DNA of 48,953 nucleotides from positions 1 through 48,953 of the forward strand of contig DATEHG010000088.1 in NCBI GenBank assembly GCA_035279705.1, written 5' to 3'. This DNA is from DATEHG01 sp035279705. GTDB lineage: Bacteria > Gemmatimonadota > Gemmatimonadetes > Gemmatimonadales > GWC2-71-9. The position numbers and the translations under genes were made by a program. Under the pieces are notes generated by a model. It was not told the DNA's origin. It did no database searches and saw only the letters and a list, made by a program, of their open reading frames with translations. Positions 1 through 8,608 of this stretch are shown here, in pieces (the first letter of the stretch is position 1; every line of letters begins with the position of its first letter).

Positions 1-203
1 CGGCATGAACGCCGGCGTCGGCACCTCTCCGTGCGGGAGATGCAGGGTGCCCGCGCGAGCCTCGCCTTCGGTGGCTTCGAGATTGAATTCAAACAAGCGG
101 TTGTTTGCCCTTCATGATTGCTTGAACCCTGATGCCTTAAGCCATAAGCCGTAAGCCATAAGCAAAGCTTACGGGCAATAGCTTAAGGCTTAAGGCTTAG
201 GGC
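1..203. other. Region downstream of queA, no gene recognised
   Basis: No convincing coding frame was found. The first 120 bases are ordinary G+C-rich sequence with a small hairpin near 27-41. The distal part is filled by two inverted arrays of 7-bp units (separate entry) that run into the queA stop codon. Confidence 0.5.
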
Positions 204-210
204 TTAAGGC
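135..210. repeat. Inverted pair of heptamer arrays forming a hairpin at the queA 3' end
   Basis: Four 7-bp units of the type CCNTAAG lie at 135-162 and four of the type GCTTARG at 181-208. The two arrays are reverse complements of each other with few mismatches, so the transcript could form a stem of about 28 bp around an 18-nt loop. The queA stop codon (TAA at 206-204) lies inside the right array. A terminator or mRNA-stability role is inferred from position. Confidence 0.75.
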
Positions 211-1235
211 CTTCTCACCAGCATCGCATCCCCATACGAATAGAAGCGGTATTTCGAATCCACGGCGTGTCTGTATGCCGAGAGAATGCGCTCCGTCCCC
301 CCCAGCGCCGAGACCAGCATCAGCAGCGTCGAGCGGGGGAGATGAAAGTTGGTGAGCAGGCAGTCCACCACCTTGAACCGATAGCCCGGCAGGATCAGCA
401 GGCGAGTCTCGCCGGCACCGGCGTTCACCGTGCCATCCTCACGGCCCGCACTCTCCAGCGCCCGTACCACCGTCGTTCCCACCGCCCACACCTTGCCGCC
501 GCTCCGCCGCACCGCGGCGATTGTCTCCGCGGCCGCCACGGGGATGTCGAAGTGCTCCGGATGCATCGGGTGCTTCGAGGGATCCGCCTCTTCCACCGGG
601 CGAAAGGTCCCCGGACCGACCTCGAGATCGATCCGCGCAATCCCGACGCCCCTTCGCTCGATCTCCGCCAGAATCTGCGGAGTGAAGTGCAGCCCGGCCG
701 TCGGCGCCGCCACGCTCCCCTCACGCTCGGCGTACACCGTCTGGTACCGCTCGCGGTCGGCCGCCTGGTCGGCGCGGGCAATGTACGGCGGGAGCGGCAT
801 ATGTCCCAGCCGGGCCAGCGCCGTCTCCGCCGAGCCGCCCACGAACCGCACCCGGCGGTAGCCCTCCTCGAGGATCTCGACGGTCTCGACTTCAATCTCG
901 TCGTCGAGGCGAACCCGCTTCCCCGGTCGGAGCGCGCTCCCCGGCTTCCCCATCGCCACCCAGGTCTGGTCCGTGGACGGATGGATCAGCAGGACCTCGG
1001 CGGCCCCGCCACCGGGGCGGGTGCCGAGCAACCGGGCGGGGCGCACCCGAGTGGTGTTGAGCACCAGCAGGTCGCCGGGCGGGATGAGGCTCGGCAGGTC
1101 GGTGAAGCGGCGGTCTTCGAACTCGAGCGCTGTGTCGGGTGGGACGACCAGGAGCCGGCTGGCGGAGCGCTCGGCCAGAGGCTGCTGGGCGATCAGGCTG
1201 GAGGGGAGCTGGTAGTCGAAGTCGTCGGTGCGCAC
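204..1235 (-). CDS. queA: S-adenosylmethionine:tRNA ribosyltransferase-isomerase QueA
   Basis: QueA transfers and isomerises the ribosyl moiety of SAM onto 7-aminomethyl-7-deazaguanine in tRNA, giving epoxyqueuosine at the wobble position of GUN anticodons. At 343 aa it has the usual family length. Family hallmarks are visible: the N-terminal FDYQLPSSLIAQQP, VLNTTRVRPARL, SVAAPTAGLHFT and the C-terminal LLTNFHLPRSTLLMLVSA. It starts 7 nt after the ruvB stop codon, so it is probably the last gene of the ruv operon. Its stop codon lies in a heptamer-repeat hairpin. The identification is secure. Confidence 0.97.
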   Translation of the reverse strand: MRTDDFDYQLPSSLIAQQPLAERSASRLLVVPPDTALEFEDRRFTDLPSLIPPGDLLVLNTTRVRPARLLGTRPGGGAAEVLLIHPSTDQTWVAMGKPGSALRPGKRVRLDDEIEVETVEILEEGYRRVRFVGGSAETALARLGHMPLPPYIARADQAADRERYQTVYAEREGSVAAPTAGLHFTPQILAEIERRGVGIARIDLEVGPGTFRPVEEADPSKHPMHPEHFDIPVAAAETIAAVRRSGGKVWAVGTTVVRALESAGREDGTVNAGAGETRLLILPGYRFKVVDCLLTNFHLPRSTLLMLVSALGGTERILSAYRHAVDSKYRFYSYGDAMLVRRP

Positions 1236-1242
1236 CGCCGGG

Positions 1243-2268
<1,026 letters not shown>

Positions 2269-2304
2269 TGTGTGTGGTACGGATTCTAGCAGGAACGCGG
2301 CTCA

Positions 2305-2384
2305 GATGGGGGGATGTTGGGATGGGGGGATGTGACTCCGAGTCCTTCCCCCCCTCCCCCCATCGTACGTCCCCCCATCCCTCA
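2305..2384. repeat. GGGATG-type 8-bp repeat array and hairpin upstream of ruvB
   Basis: GGGATG recurs every 8 bp at 2311-2334. The arm GGGATGGGGGGATGT (2319-2333) can pair with ACGTCCCCCCATCCC (2367-2381) apart from one wobble pair. The right arm reaches the stop codon of the zinc-ribbon gene. A near-identical hairpin occurs at 2609-2655 on the other side of that gene. An intercistronic mRNA-processing or terminator role is only inferred. Confidence 0.65.
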
Positions 2385-2561
2385 ATCCTTCGCGCTCGCG
2401 TCCCACCGCACCGGCCTCGCACCCTCCTTCACATCATGCGCGGCATGGCAGGTGACGCACTTGTCGGTTGTGGCCGTGACGTTTCCCGGCACCAGCTTGC
2501 GGTTGGTGGCGCCGCAGCGGGTGCAGATCCACTCGGCGGTCGTTGAGGCGATGAGGGCCAT
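2382..2561 (-). CDS. Small zinc-ribbon protein (59 aa)
   Basis: A short frame between ruvA and ruvB reads MALIASTTAEWICTRC and continues to a TGA stop at 2382. Two knuckles, C13-x2-C16 and C35-x2-C38 followed by H39, form a plausible zinc-binding ribbon. The first knuckle is preceded by EWICTRC, as in many small cytosolic zinc-finger proteins. The C-terminal tail is basic. It lies inside the ruv operon on the same strand and is bracketed by two GGGATG-repeat hairpins. The function is unknown. The conserved Cys spacing and clean ATG start support a real gene, but there is no homology evidence. Confidence 0.65.
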   Translation of the reverse strand: MALIASTTAEWICTRCGATNRKLVPGNVTATTDKCVTCHAAHDVKEGARPVRWDASAKD

Positions 2562-2595
2562 GGCAACTCCTGTGATTCGTTCGATTGATCCGATG

Positions 2596-2655
2596 ATGGG
2601 GGGATGTCGGGATGGGGGGATGTAACTGCACTTACATCCTACATCCCCCCATCCC
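2596..2655. repeat. GGGATG-type repeat with perfect 15-bp hairpin at the ruvA 3' end
   Basis: GGGATG repeats with an 8-bp period (2601-2622) supply the arm GGGATGGGGGGATGT at 2609-2623. Its perfect reverse complement lies at 2641-2655, separated by a 17-nt loop. The ruvA stop codon (2656-2658) abuts the right arm. It is nearly the same sequence as the hairpin at 2305-2384, so the zinc-ribbon gene is flanked by two copies. Confidence 0.75.
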
Positions 2656-3255
2656 TCAGGTTCTCGTCCCCAGCCTCGCCAGCGCGCGCTTGACCAGCTG
2701 GCTCGGGTCGCCGTCCTCCTGGCCCGTGAGTACGCCGCGGACCGCGTCCTCGGCGGATGCCGGCGGATAGCCTAGCCTGACCAGTGCCTTGACCGCGGCC
2801 TCGGCGGGAGCGGAGGGGGCAGGACCACTGCCATCCGCCGCCACCTCGTGCTCCTCGAACTTGTCCCGCAGCTCGAGCACCAGCCGCTCCGCCTTCTTGC
2901 GGCCGATACCGTTCACCGTGCTGAGCAGGGTAAGGTCCCGTTCGCGGATGCTGCGCACCGTCCGGGAGGCGCCGAGGGTCGAAAGCAGCGCCAGCGCGAG
3001 CTTCGGTCCGAACCCGCTCGCACCCAGCAGCGTGGCGAACACCTCGCGGTCCACCGGCTTGTCGAAGCCGTACAGCGCCCAGCCGTCTTCGCGGACCACG
3101 AGTTCGGTGTGAAGGCTGACCCGGGAACCCTCGGCCGGCAGCCGTTCCAGGGTGCCCAGGGGCACCGTGATCGCGTAGCCGACGCCGCCTTCAGTCTGCA
3201 CCACCAGGGCATCGCCCCGGCGGGAAACCAGGGTGCCCGCAACCAGCGCGATCAT
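2656..3255 (-). CDS. ruvA: Holliday junction DNA-binding subunit RuvA
   Basis: RuvA tetramers bind the Holliday junction and load RuvB. The start MIALVAGTLVSRRGDALVV is chosen because it matches the RuvA N-terminus and because its ATG (3255-3253) overlaps the ruvC stop as ATGA. The product is 199 aa, typical for the family. The OB-fold domain comes first, then helix-hairpin-helix signatures (ASGFGPKLALALL and TVNGIGRKKAERLVLEL), and a C-terminal RuvB-interacting domain after a Pro/Ala-rich linker. The open frame continues further upstream, but that extension has no RuvA character. Confidence 0.97.
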   Translation of the reverse strand: MIALVAGTLVSRRGDALVVQTEGGVGYAITVPLGTLERLPAEGSRVSLHTELVVREDGWALYGFDKPVDREVFATLLGASGFGPKLALALLSTLGASRTVRSIRERDLTLLSTVNGIGRKKAERLVLELRDKFEEHEVAADGSGPAPSAPAEAAVKALVRLGYPPASAEDAVRGVLTGQEDGDPSQLVKRALARLGTRT

Positions 3256-3749
3256 CGGGCGGCGAGGCGAACCACCGCGCCCCCGCGGAGCAGGTGGGTG
3301 AGCGCCAGGGCCACCGCGTCCGCCGCGTCGGCCGGCTTGGGCGCCGAACGGAGCCGGAGCAGCTGCGCGACCATGTACCCCACCTGGGGCTTGGCGGCCG
3401 CGCCGCGTCCCACCACCGTACGCTTCACGACCGCGGGAGCGTACTCCGCGATCGGGAGTCCCGCCTCCTCGCCGGCCAGCAGGATGACGCCGCGGGTATG
3501 TCCCAGGGTGATGGTGGTGCGCACGTTCTTGCCGTAGAAGATGCCTTCGACCGCGAGGACGTCCGGAGCGAGCCGGGCGATGAGGGCGGAGAGCTCGCCA
3601 TGAATCAGGTGGAGCCGTTGGGGCAGCGATCCCTTCGGCGAGGTGCGCACCACCCCGCATTCCACGAGCCTGGCGCTGGTGCCCCGGCCCCCCTCGACCA
3701 GTCCGTAGCCCAGGACCGCCGTGCCGGGGTCGATGCCGAGGACTTTCAT
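3252..3749 (-). CDS. ruvC: Holliday junction resolvase RuvC
   Basis: RuvC is the dimeric endonuclease that nicks Holliday junctions symmetrically after RuvAB branch migration. At 165 aa it has the usual length. The first catalytic Asp is in KVLGIDPGT (D7), the second acidic residue in LAVEGIFYGKN, and the C-terminal acidic pair in KPADAADAVALAL. It overlaps ruvA by 4 nt (ATGA), indicating translational coupling, and follows yebC by 22 nt. A perfect 14-bp palindrome (3758-3771) lies in that gap. Confidence 0.97.
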   Translation of the reverse strand: MKVLGIDPGTAVLGYGLVEGGRGTSARLVECGVVRTSPKGSLPQRLHLIHGELSALIARLAPDVLAVEGIFYGKNVRTTITLGHTRGVILLAGEEAGLPIAEYAPAVVKRTVVGRGAAAKPQVGYMVAQLLRLRSAPKPADAADAVALALTHLLRGGAVVRLAAR

Positions 3750-3757
3750 GCCGCGAG

Positions 3758-3771
3758 GCCGCGTACGCGGC
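3758..3771. promoter_or_regulatory. 14-bp perfect palindrome between yebC and ruvC
   Basis: The sequence GCCGCGTACGCGGC is its own reverse complement and lies 9 bp upstream of the ruvC start codon in a 22-bp intergenic gap. It could be an operator or a small mRNA hairpin. In G+C-rich DNA such palindromes also arise by chance, so the functional reading is weak. Confidence 0.3.
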
Positions 3772-4521
3772 TCAGGCGGAGGCCTCCGCCATCGCTGAGG
3801 CGTCGATATCGAAGTTGGAAAAGACCTTGGAGACGTCGTCCAGGTCCTCCAGCGCCTCCATCAGCTTGAGCATCTGCTCGGCCTGCTTCCCCTCGATCTT
3901 GACGGTGTTCTTCGGCACCATGGCGATCTCGGCGGAGGCGATCTCGAACTTCTTCGCCTTGAGGGCGTCCCGCACCGTGTGAAAGGTCGGCGGGGTGGTG
4001 GTGATCAGGTACTGCTCGCCCTCCCGGGCAAAGTCCTCGGCGCCGACGTCGAGTGCGACCTCGAGCGTGCTGTCCTCGGGATAGCGCTCGGCATCGAGCC
4101 AGATCTGGCCCTTGCGGTCGAACATCCAGGCCACCGAGTTGGTCGAGCCGAGGTTCCCGCCGTTGCGGCTGAAGGCGTGCCGGACCTCGGCGACCGTGCG
4201 GTTGGCGTTGTCGGTCGTGGCTTCGATGATCACGGCGGCGCCGCCGGGGCCGTAGCCCTCGTACGTCACCTCTTCGAGGGTCTGCCCTTCCAGCTCGCCG
4301 GTGCCCTTCTTGATGGCCCGTTCGATGTTGTCGCCTGGCATGTTGACGGCGCGGGCGGCATCGATGGCGGTGCGCAGGCGGGGATTGCCGCCCGGATCAC
4401 CGCCGCCCTGCTTGGCGGCGATGGTGATTTCCCGGATGACTTTGGTCCAGCTGGCGGCCCGGCGAGAATCGGTGACCGCCTTCTTGTTCTTGATCTGCTT
4501 CCACTTGCTGTGTCCGGCCAC
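3772..4521 (-). CDS. yebC: YebC/PmpR family protein
   Basis: The 249-aa product opens with AGHSKWKQIKNKKAVTD, the invariant YebC/PmpR signature, and retains the family core including KQGGGDPGGNPRLRTAID, NMPGDNIERAIKKGTG and YEGYGPGGAA. Family members have been described as DNA-binding regulators and, more recently, as translation factors that relieve ribosome stalling. The start is GTG (4521-4519), preceded by a strong GGAGGAGG Shine-Dalgarno sequence 6 nt upstream. The yebC-ruvC-ruvA order is conserved in many bacteria, and it is the first gene of this operon. A sigma70-like promoter is predicted just upstream. Confidence 0.96.
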   Translation of the reverse strand: MAGHSKWKQIKNKKAVTDSRRAASWTKVIREITIAAKQGGGDPGGNPRLRTAIDAARAVNMPGDNIERAIKKGTGELEGQTLEEVTYEGYGPGGAAVIIEATTDNANRTVAEVRHAFSRNGGNLGSTNSVAWMFDRKGQIWLDAERYPEDSTLEVALDVGAEDFAREGEQYLITTTPPTFHTVRDALKAKKFEIASAEIAMVPKNTVKIEGKQAEQMLKLMEALEDLDDVSKVFSNFDIDASAMAEASA

Positions 4522-4550
4522 GGCGGTCCTCCTCCTCTCAATTCGGCTGA

Positions 4551-4579
4551 AGAATAGCCTTCGGCTACCCCCCCGGCAA
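4551..4579 (-). promoter_or_regulatory. Predicted promoter of the yebC-ruv operon
   Basis: On the minus strand TTGCCG (4579-4574) and TATTCT (4556-4551) are separated by exactly 17 bp, a good housekeeping-sigma arrangement. Transcription would start around 4544, leaving a leader of about 20 nt that holds the GGAGGAGG ribosome-binding site. It lies back-to-back with the lipoprotein promoter. Confidence 0.55.
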
Positions 4580-4592
4580 CGCGAAAACCGGG

Positions 4593-4621
4593 TTGACCCC
4601 CGAGGGACCTGCCGCTAGTCT
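4593..4621 (+). promoter_or_regulatory. Predicted promoter of the lipoprotein gene
   Basis: TTGACC (4593-4598) and TAGTCT (4616-4621) are separated by 17 bp. Only 10 nt separate the -10 box from the ATG at 4632, and no Shine-Dalgarno sequence is present. The transcript would therefore have almost no leader. Confidence 0.5.
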
Positions 4622-4631
4622 CCACCCCCCT

Positions 4632-5126
4632 ATGAACGCCATTTCCCGTCGCCGGTCGCCGGCGCTGCTCCTTGCCTGCCTGGCCCTGCTGGCCGCCTGC
4701 AAGGCCGAGCCACCGCCGAAGACCGCGCGGATCCAGGACGCCCTCCCGGGAATGCCGCTGCCCGGAGATCCGACATTCGTTTCCCGCTCGGGGAGCGAGG
4801 ACGCCCTGCAGGTGGTGCTGACCAGCGCGCAGGCCCCGGACTCCATCGTTGCCTACTACCGCCAGATACTCAGCAAGACGCCCTGGACCCTGGTGAGCGA
4901 CCAGGCCTTCAACACCAGCGGGCGGGTGTTCTACGCCACGCGGAATGGGCCGCCGATCTGGGTGACCGTGATTCCGAATCCCAAGGGGGCCGGAACGCAG
5001 ATTTCACTCAACGGCGCGGTGGTGCAGACCTCGAAGGACAGCGCGGCGGCGAAGGACACCGTGAAGGCCAAACCGGTGCCTGGCCCGTTCAAGAAGCCCG
5101 CCCCGAAGACTCCGCCGACCAACTGA
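4632..5126 (+). CDS. Small putative lipoprotein of unknown function
   Basis: The ATG at 4632 is chosen because it gives a short basic N-terminus (NAISRRRS), a hydrophobic core and a lipobox L20-A21-A22-C23, a classic signal peptidase II site. The mature 142 residues contain a segment of the type APDSIVAYYRQILSKTPW, resembling small periplasmic domains in which a short helix carries a YY-RxxL motif. The C-terminal tail is Pro/Lys/Ala-rich and low in complexity. Divergent from yebC. The likely location is a periplasmic-facing membrane; the function is not recognised. Confidence 0.75.
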   Translation: MNAISRRRSPALLLACLALLAACKAEPPPKTARIQDALPGMPLPGDPTFVSRSGSEDALQVVLTSAQAPDSIVAYYRQILSKTPWTLVSDQAFNTSGRVFYATRNGPPIWVTVIPNPKGAGTQISLNGAVVQTSKDSAAAKDTVKAKPVPGPFKKPAPKTPPTN

Positions 5127-5147
5127 CCTCGGCGTCATGAGAAACCG

Positions 5148-5178
5148 ACGCGGCCGGGCCACGGGTCCGGCCGCGTTT
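5148..5178 (+). terminator. Probable rho-independent terminator after the lipoprotein gene
   Basis: A perfect 10-bp stem, ACGCGGCCGG (5148-5157) with CCGGCCGCGT (5167-5176), encloses a 9-nt loop and is followed by a short T-rich run (TTTCCGTT). It lies 22 nt past the stop codon. The U-tract is short, so efficiency is uncertain. Confidence 0.65.
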
Positions 5179-5357
5179 CCGTTGTAGACAGGGCAGGATT
5201 GAAGCGGAAACAGTTCTCCGGGCGGGCGCGTACTGGCTCAACCTCGACAGCCGGCTGATACTATTCGGCCGGGCGTCCCGATCCCGCCTCTCTGGCGCGG
5301 CGTCTCTTCGGCCGGTACGGTATCTCCACCCCGGCTCCTTCAGGAAACAGGCACTCG

Positions 5358-6386
<1,029 letters not shown>

Positions 6387-6389
6387 ACC

Positions 6390-7274
6390 ATGACGGCGCC
6401 CGCCGGGTACACCGCCGTACTCGACGAGGTGCGGGGGCTCTCCTGGCCCGCGCGCCGGCGGGCCCGCAACGCCCTCCCCGGTCCTCACGCCGCCACTGCC
6501 CGCGGCACCTCCGCCGAATTCGTCGAGTATCGCCCGTACCGCCAGGGTGACGATCCCCGCAAAATCGACTGGAAGCTCGTGGCCCGGACCGACCGGGTCT
6601 ACGTGCGCCTCTCTCCCGAACGGGCCATCGTGCCCACCATCATCGTGGTGGATGCCAGCGGCTCGATGGCCTTTCCGGAACCCGGACACCGCAAGTGGGA
6701 CTGGGCGTGCCGCATCGCGGTCGGGCTCGCCGCTACGGCTCGGGAGGCGGGAGATCCGGTCGGCCTCGCCGTTGCGCTCGCCTCAGGCGACCGGTGGGTG
6801 ACGCCGCGTACCCGGCGCACGGTACTGGACGAGATGATCGGGGTGCTGGACCTGGCGCCGTCGGGCGAAGCGCCGCTGGCCCCGGTGCTCTCGATGGCCA
6901 TGCGCCGCGCGGTGCGGGTAGCGGTGATCTCCGATTTCCTGGGTGATGCGGAGGCTGTCCTGGCTCTCGCCCGCCGCTCGGCGGCCGCGGGCCATGAGCT
7001 GCACGCCGTCCACATCGTGGACCCGCTCGAGCTCGACCCGGATCCGAAGCACCGGCTGGTGGCGGACCCTGAGCGTCCCGATCAGCGCCGCCCGCTCCCC
7101 GACGATGCGCGGGAGGAGTATCGCCGCCGCTTCGCCAACTGGCGCGGCCAGGTGGCGTCGGGCTGGGCATCCGCGGACGCGGGGTACACGCCAGTCGTCG
7201 CCGGCGCCGAACCGGTCCGGCGCGTGGTCCGGCGGATCACGATGCTTCCCGGCGGCACCCGTCACGCGCTGTGA
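6390..7274 (+). CDS. DUF58 / von Willebrand A-like protein
   Basis: The 294-aa protein contains the DUF58 hallmark near residues 47-70 (YRPYRQGDDPRKIDWKLVAR) and a vWA-type metal site VVDASGSMAFP (DxSxS) near residue 88. DUF58 proteins are the usual partners of MoxR ATPases and are thought to be client-binding or scaffold components. The upstream MoxR gene is 3 nt away. The downstream BatA-like gene starts at a GTG that overlaps this stop (GTGA). It has no obvious membrane segment. Function beyond the MoxR partnership is unknown. Confidence 0.92.
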   Translation: MTAPAGYTAVLDEVRGLSWPARRRARNALPGPHAATARGTSAEFVEYRPYRQGDDPRKIDWKLVARTDRVYVRLSPERAIVPTIIVVDASGSMAFPEPGHRKWDWACRIAVGLAATAREAGDPVGLAVALASGDRWVTPRTRRTVLDEMIGVLDLAPSGEAPLAPVLSMAMRRAVRVAVISDFLGDAEAVLALARRSAAAGHELHAVHIVDPLELDPDPKHRLVADPERPDQRRPLPDDAREEYRRRFANWRGQVASGWASADAGYTPVVAGAEPVRRVVRRITMLPGGTRHAL

Positions 7275-8608
7275 TCCTGCTCGCGCCGCAATTCTTCTGG
7301 TGGGCCCTGGCCGCGGCCGCAGGGATCGTGGTGGCCCACCTTCTCGTCACTCGGCAACCCCCGTCTCACGCCCTGCCCACCGTCCGCTTCGTGCCGGAGG
7401 CTCCAGTCCGGGCGATCACCATTGCCCGGCGCCCGGACGATCGGCGACTGATGCTGCTGCGGATCCTGATCGTACTGCTGATCGGCCTTGCGATGGCGAA
7501 ACCGGTGGTGGTGCCTGCGAGGCGACCGGTGGCGCGGGTCGTATTGTGGGATCGGTCTGGTGCCGTCGCTGATCCGAATGCTGCGCGCGACAGCGTGGTG
7601 GCGTGGCAGCGGGAGGGGGACGTGGTGGTGGCGTTCGACGCAGCCGCGGGAATTGTCGAGCAGTTGCCAGCCGTTTCGCCTCACGAACCGACGGACCGAC
7701 GGACCGACGGATCGGCGGAGCGGCGGATCGACGGACCGTCGGGTCGATTGTCGCCCGCCTTGATTGTGGCTCTCCGTGCGGCGGCTCGGCTCCGGGCCTC
7801 GGTCGATTCCATCGAACTCGTCATCGTCTCGCCACTGACCGGCGTGGAATCGGATGCGTCGACCTCCGCGATCCGTGCCTTGTGGCCGGGCCGCATTCGC
7901 CTGGTGCGCGTTGCGGCGACTGCCGAACAGCCAGCGACTTCAGGCGGCATCCAGGTCATCGCGACGCCTGATGACCCGCTGACTCTCGTCTCTCGTCCCT
8001 CGACTCGAAGCGGCGAACCGACTGTGCGCGTGCTGCGGTCGCCGGCCGCTCCCGCGGACTCCGTCTGGGCCGCCTCCGCTCCGCGAGTCCTCGTCCGCTG
8101 GCCCGCAACCGGCGGACCGCCCGGATGGCAGCCTCTGTCCCGACCCGACACCGCAGGCGCAGTCATCGCAGGTGGCGCTGCACTCGTTTTTCCGCTCGCG
8201 CGAAGTTGGGGACAGGGGACAGGGGACGTGAGCGCTCGGCCCATCGCACGCTGGCCCGACGGGACAGTCGCCGCTACCGAGCGCTCACTCGGCCTCGGCT
8301 GCATCCGGGACGTCGCCGTGCCAGTCGAAGCTCGCGGTGACTTCGTCCTGAGATCCGATTTCGCCCGGTTCTTTCACGCCATGACTGCTCCCTGCGGCCA
8401 GGCGGTTGCTGACGGAAAGCCGGCTCCGGTGGACACGGCCCTCCTGGTTGGAACCGGTCCGCTCGCGGCGGCGTCCGCGATCCACCCATCGCAGTCCGTT
8501 CCGACGCCGCTCACGCCATGGCTTCTCGGCGCGGCGTTGGTGCTTTCGCTGGTCGAGCTCCGCGTCCGCAGCCGGGGCACGGCGCTCGCGATCGAGGCGG
8601 ACGCATGA
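7271..8608 (+). CDS. BatA-domain membrane protein
   Basis: The product begins MILLAPQFFWWALAAAAGIVVAHLL, the BatA/aerotolerance N-terminal membrane segment. A second segment follows near residues 58-76 (LLRILIVLLIGLAMAKPVVV) and a third near the C-terminus (PWLLGAALVLSLVEL). The middle region is a poorly conserved periplasmic domain. The GTG start overlaps the DUF58 stop. Three short tandem-repeat arrays interrupt the coding sequence: seven 8-bp units at 7687-7742 and heptamers at 7981-8008 and 8208-8228. They encode Arg/Asp/Ser/Gly-rich linkers. The role is presumed to be the membrane component of the MoxR-DUF58 complex. Confidence 0.85.
   Translation: MILLAPQFFWWALAAAAGIVVAHLLVTRQPPSHALPTVRFVPEAPVRAITIARRPDDRRLMLLRILIVLLIGLAMAKPVVVPARRPVARVVLWDRSGAVADPNAARDSVVAWQREGDVVVAFDAAAGIVEQLPAVSPHEPTDRRTDGSAERRIDGPSGRLSPALIVALRAAARLRASVDSIELVIVSPLTGVESDASTSAIRALWPGRIRLVRVAATAEQPATSGGIQVIATPDDPLTLVSRPSTRSGEPTVRVLRSPAAPADSVWAASAPRVLVRWPATGGPPGWQPLSRPDTAGAVIAGGAALVFPLARSWGQGTGDVSARPIARWPDGTVAATERSLGLGCIRDVAVPVEARGDFVLRSDFARFFHAMTAPCGQAVADGKPAPVDTALLVGTGPLAAASAIHPSQSVPTPLTPWLLGAALVLSLVELRVRSRGTALAIEADA
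7687..7742. repeat. Octamer tandem array inside the BatA-like gene
   Basis: Seven 8-bp units of consensus ACCGACGG run from 7687 to 7742; the first three are identical and the rest diverge. The array is translated as an Arg/Asp/Gly-rich linker. Changes in unit number would alter the reading frame unless made in threes. Confidence 0.8.
7981..8008. repeat. Heptamer tandem array inside the BatA-like gene
   Basis: Four 7-bp units of the type GWCYCTC, beginning GACTCTC at 7981, sit in a low-conservation linker of the coding sequence. Confidence 0.65.
8208..8228. repeat. Heptamer array (GGGGACA)3 inside the BatA-like gene
   Basis: Three nearly identical 7-bp units (two GGGGACA, one GGGGACG) lie in frame in the coding sequence. 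Confidence 0.75.
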
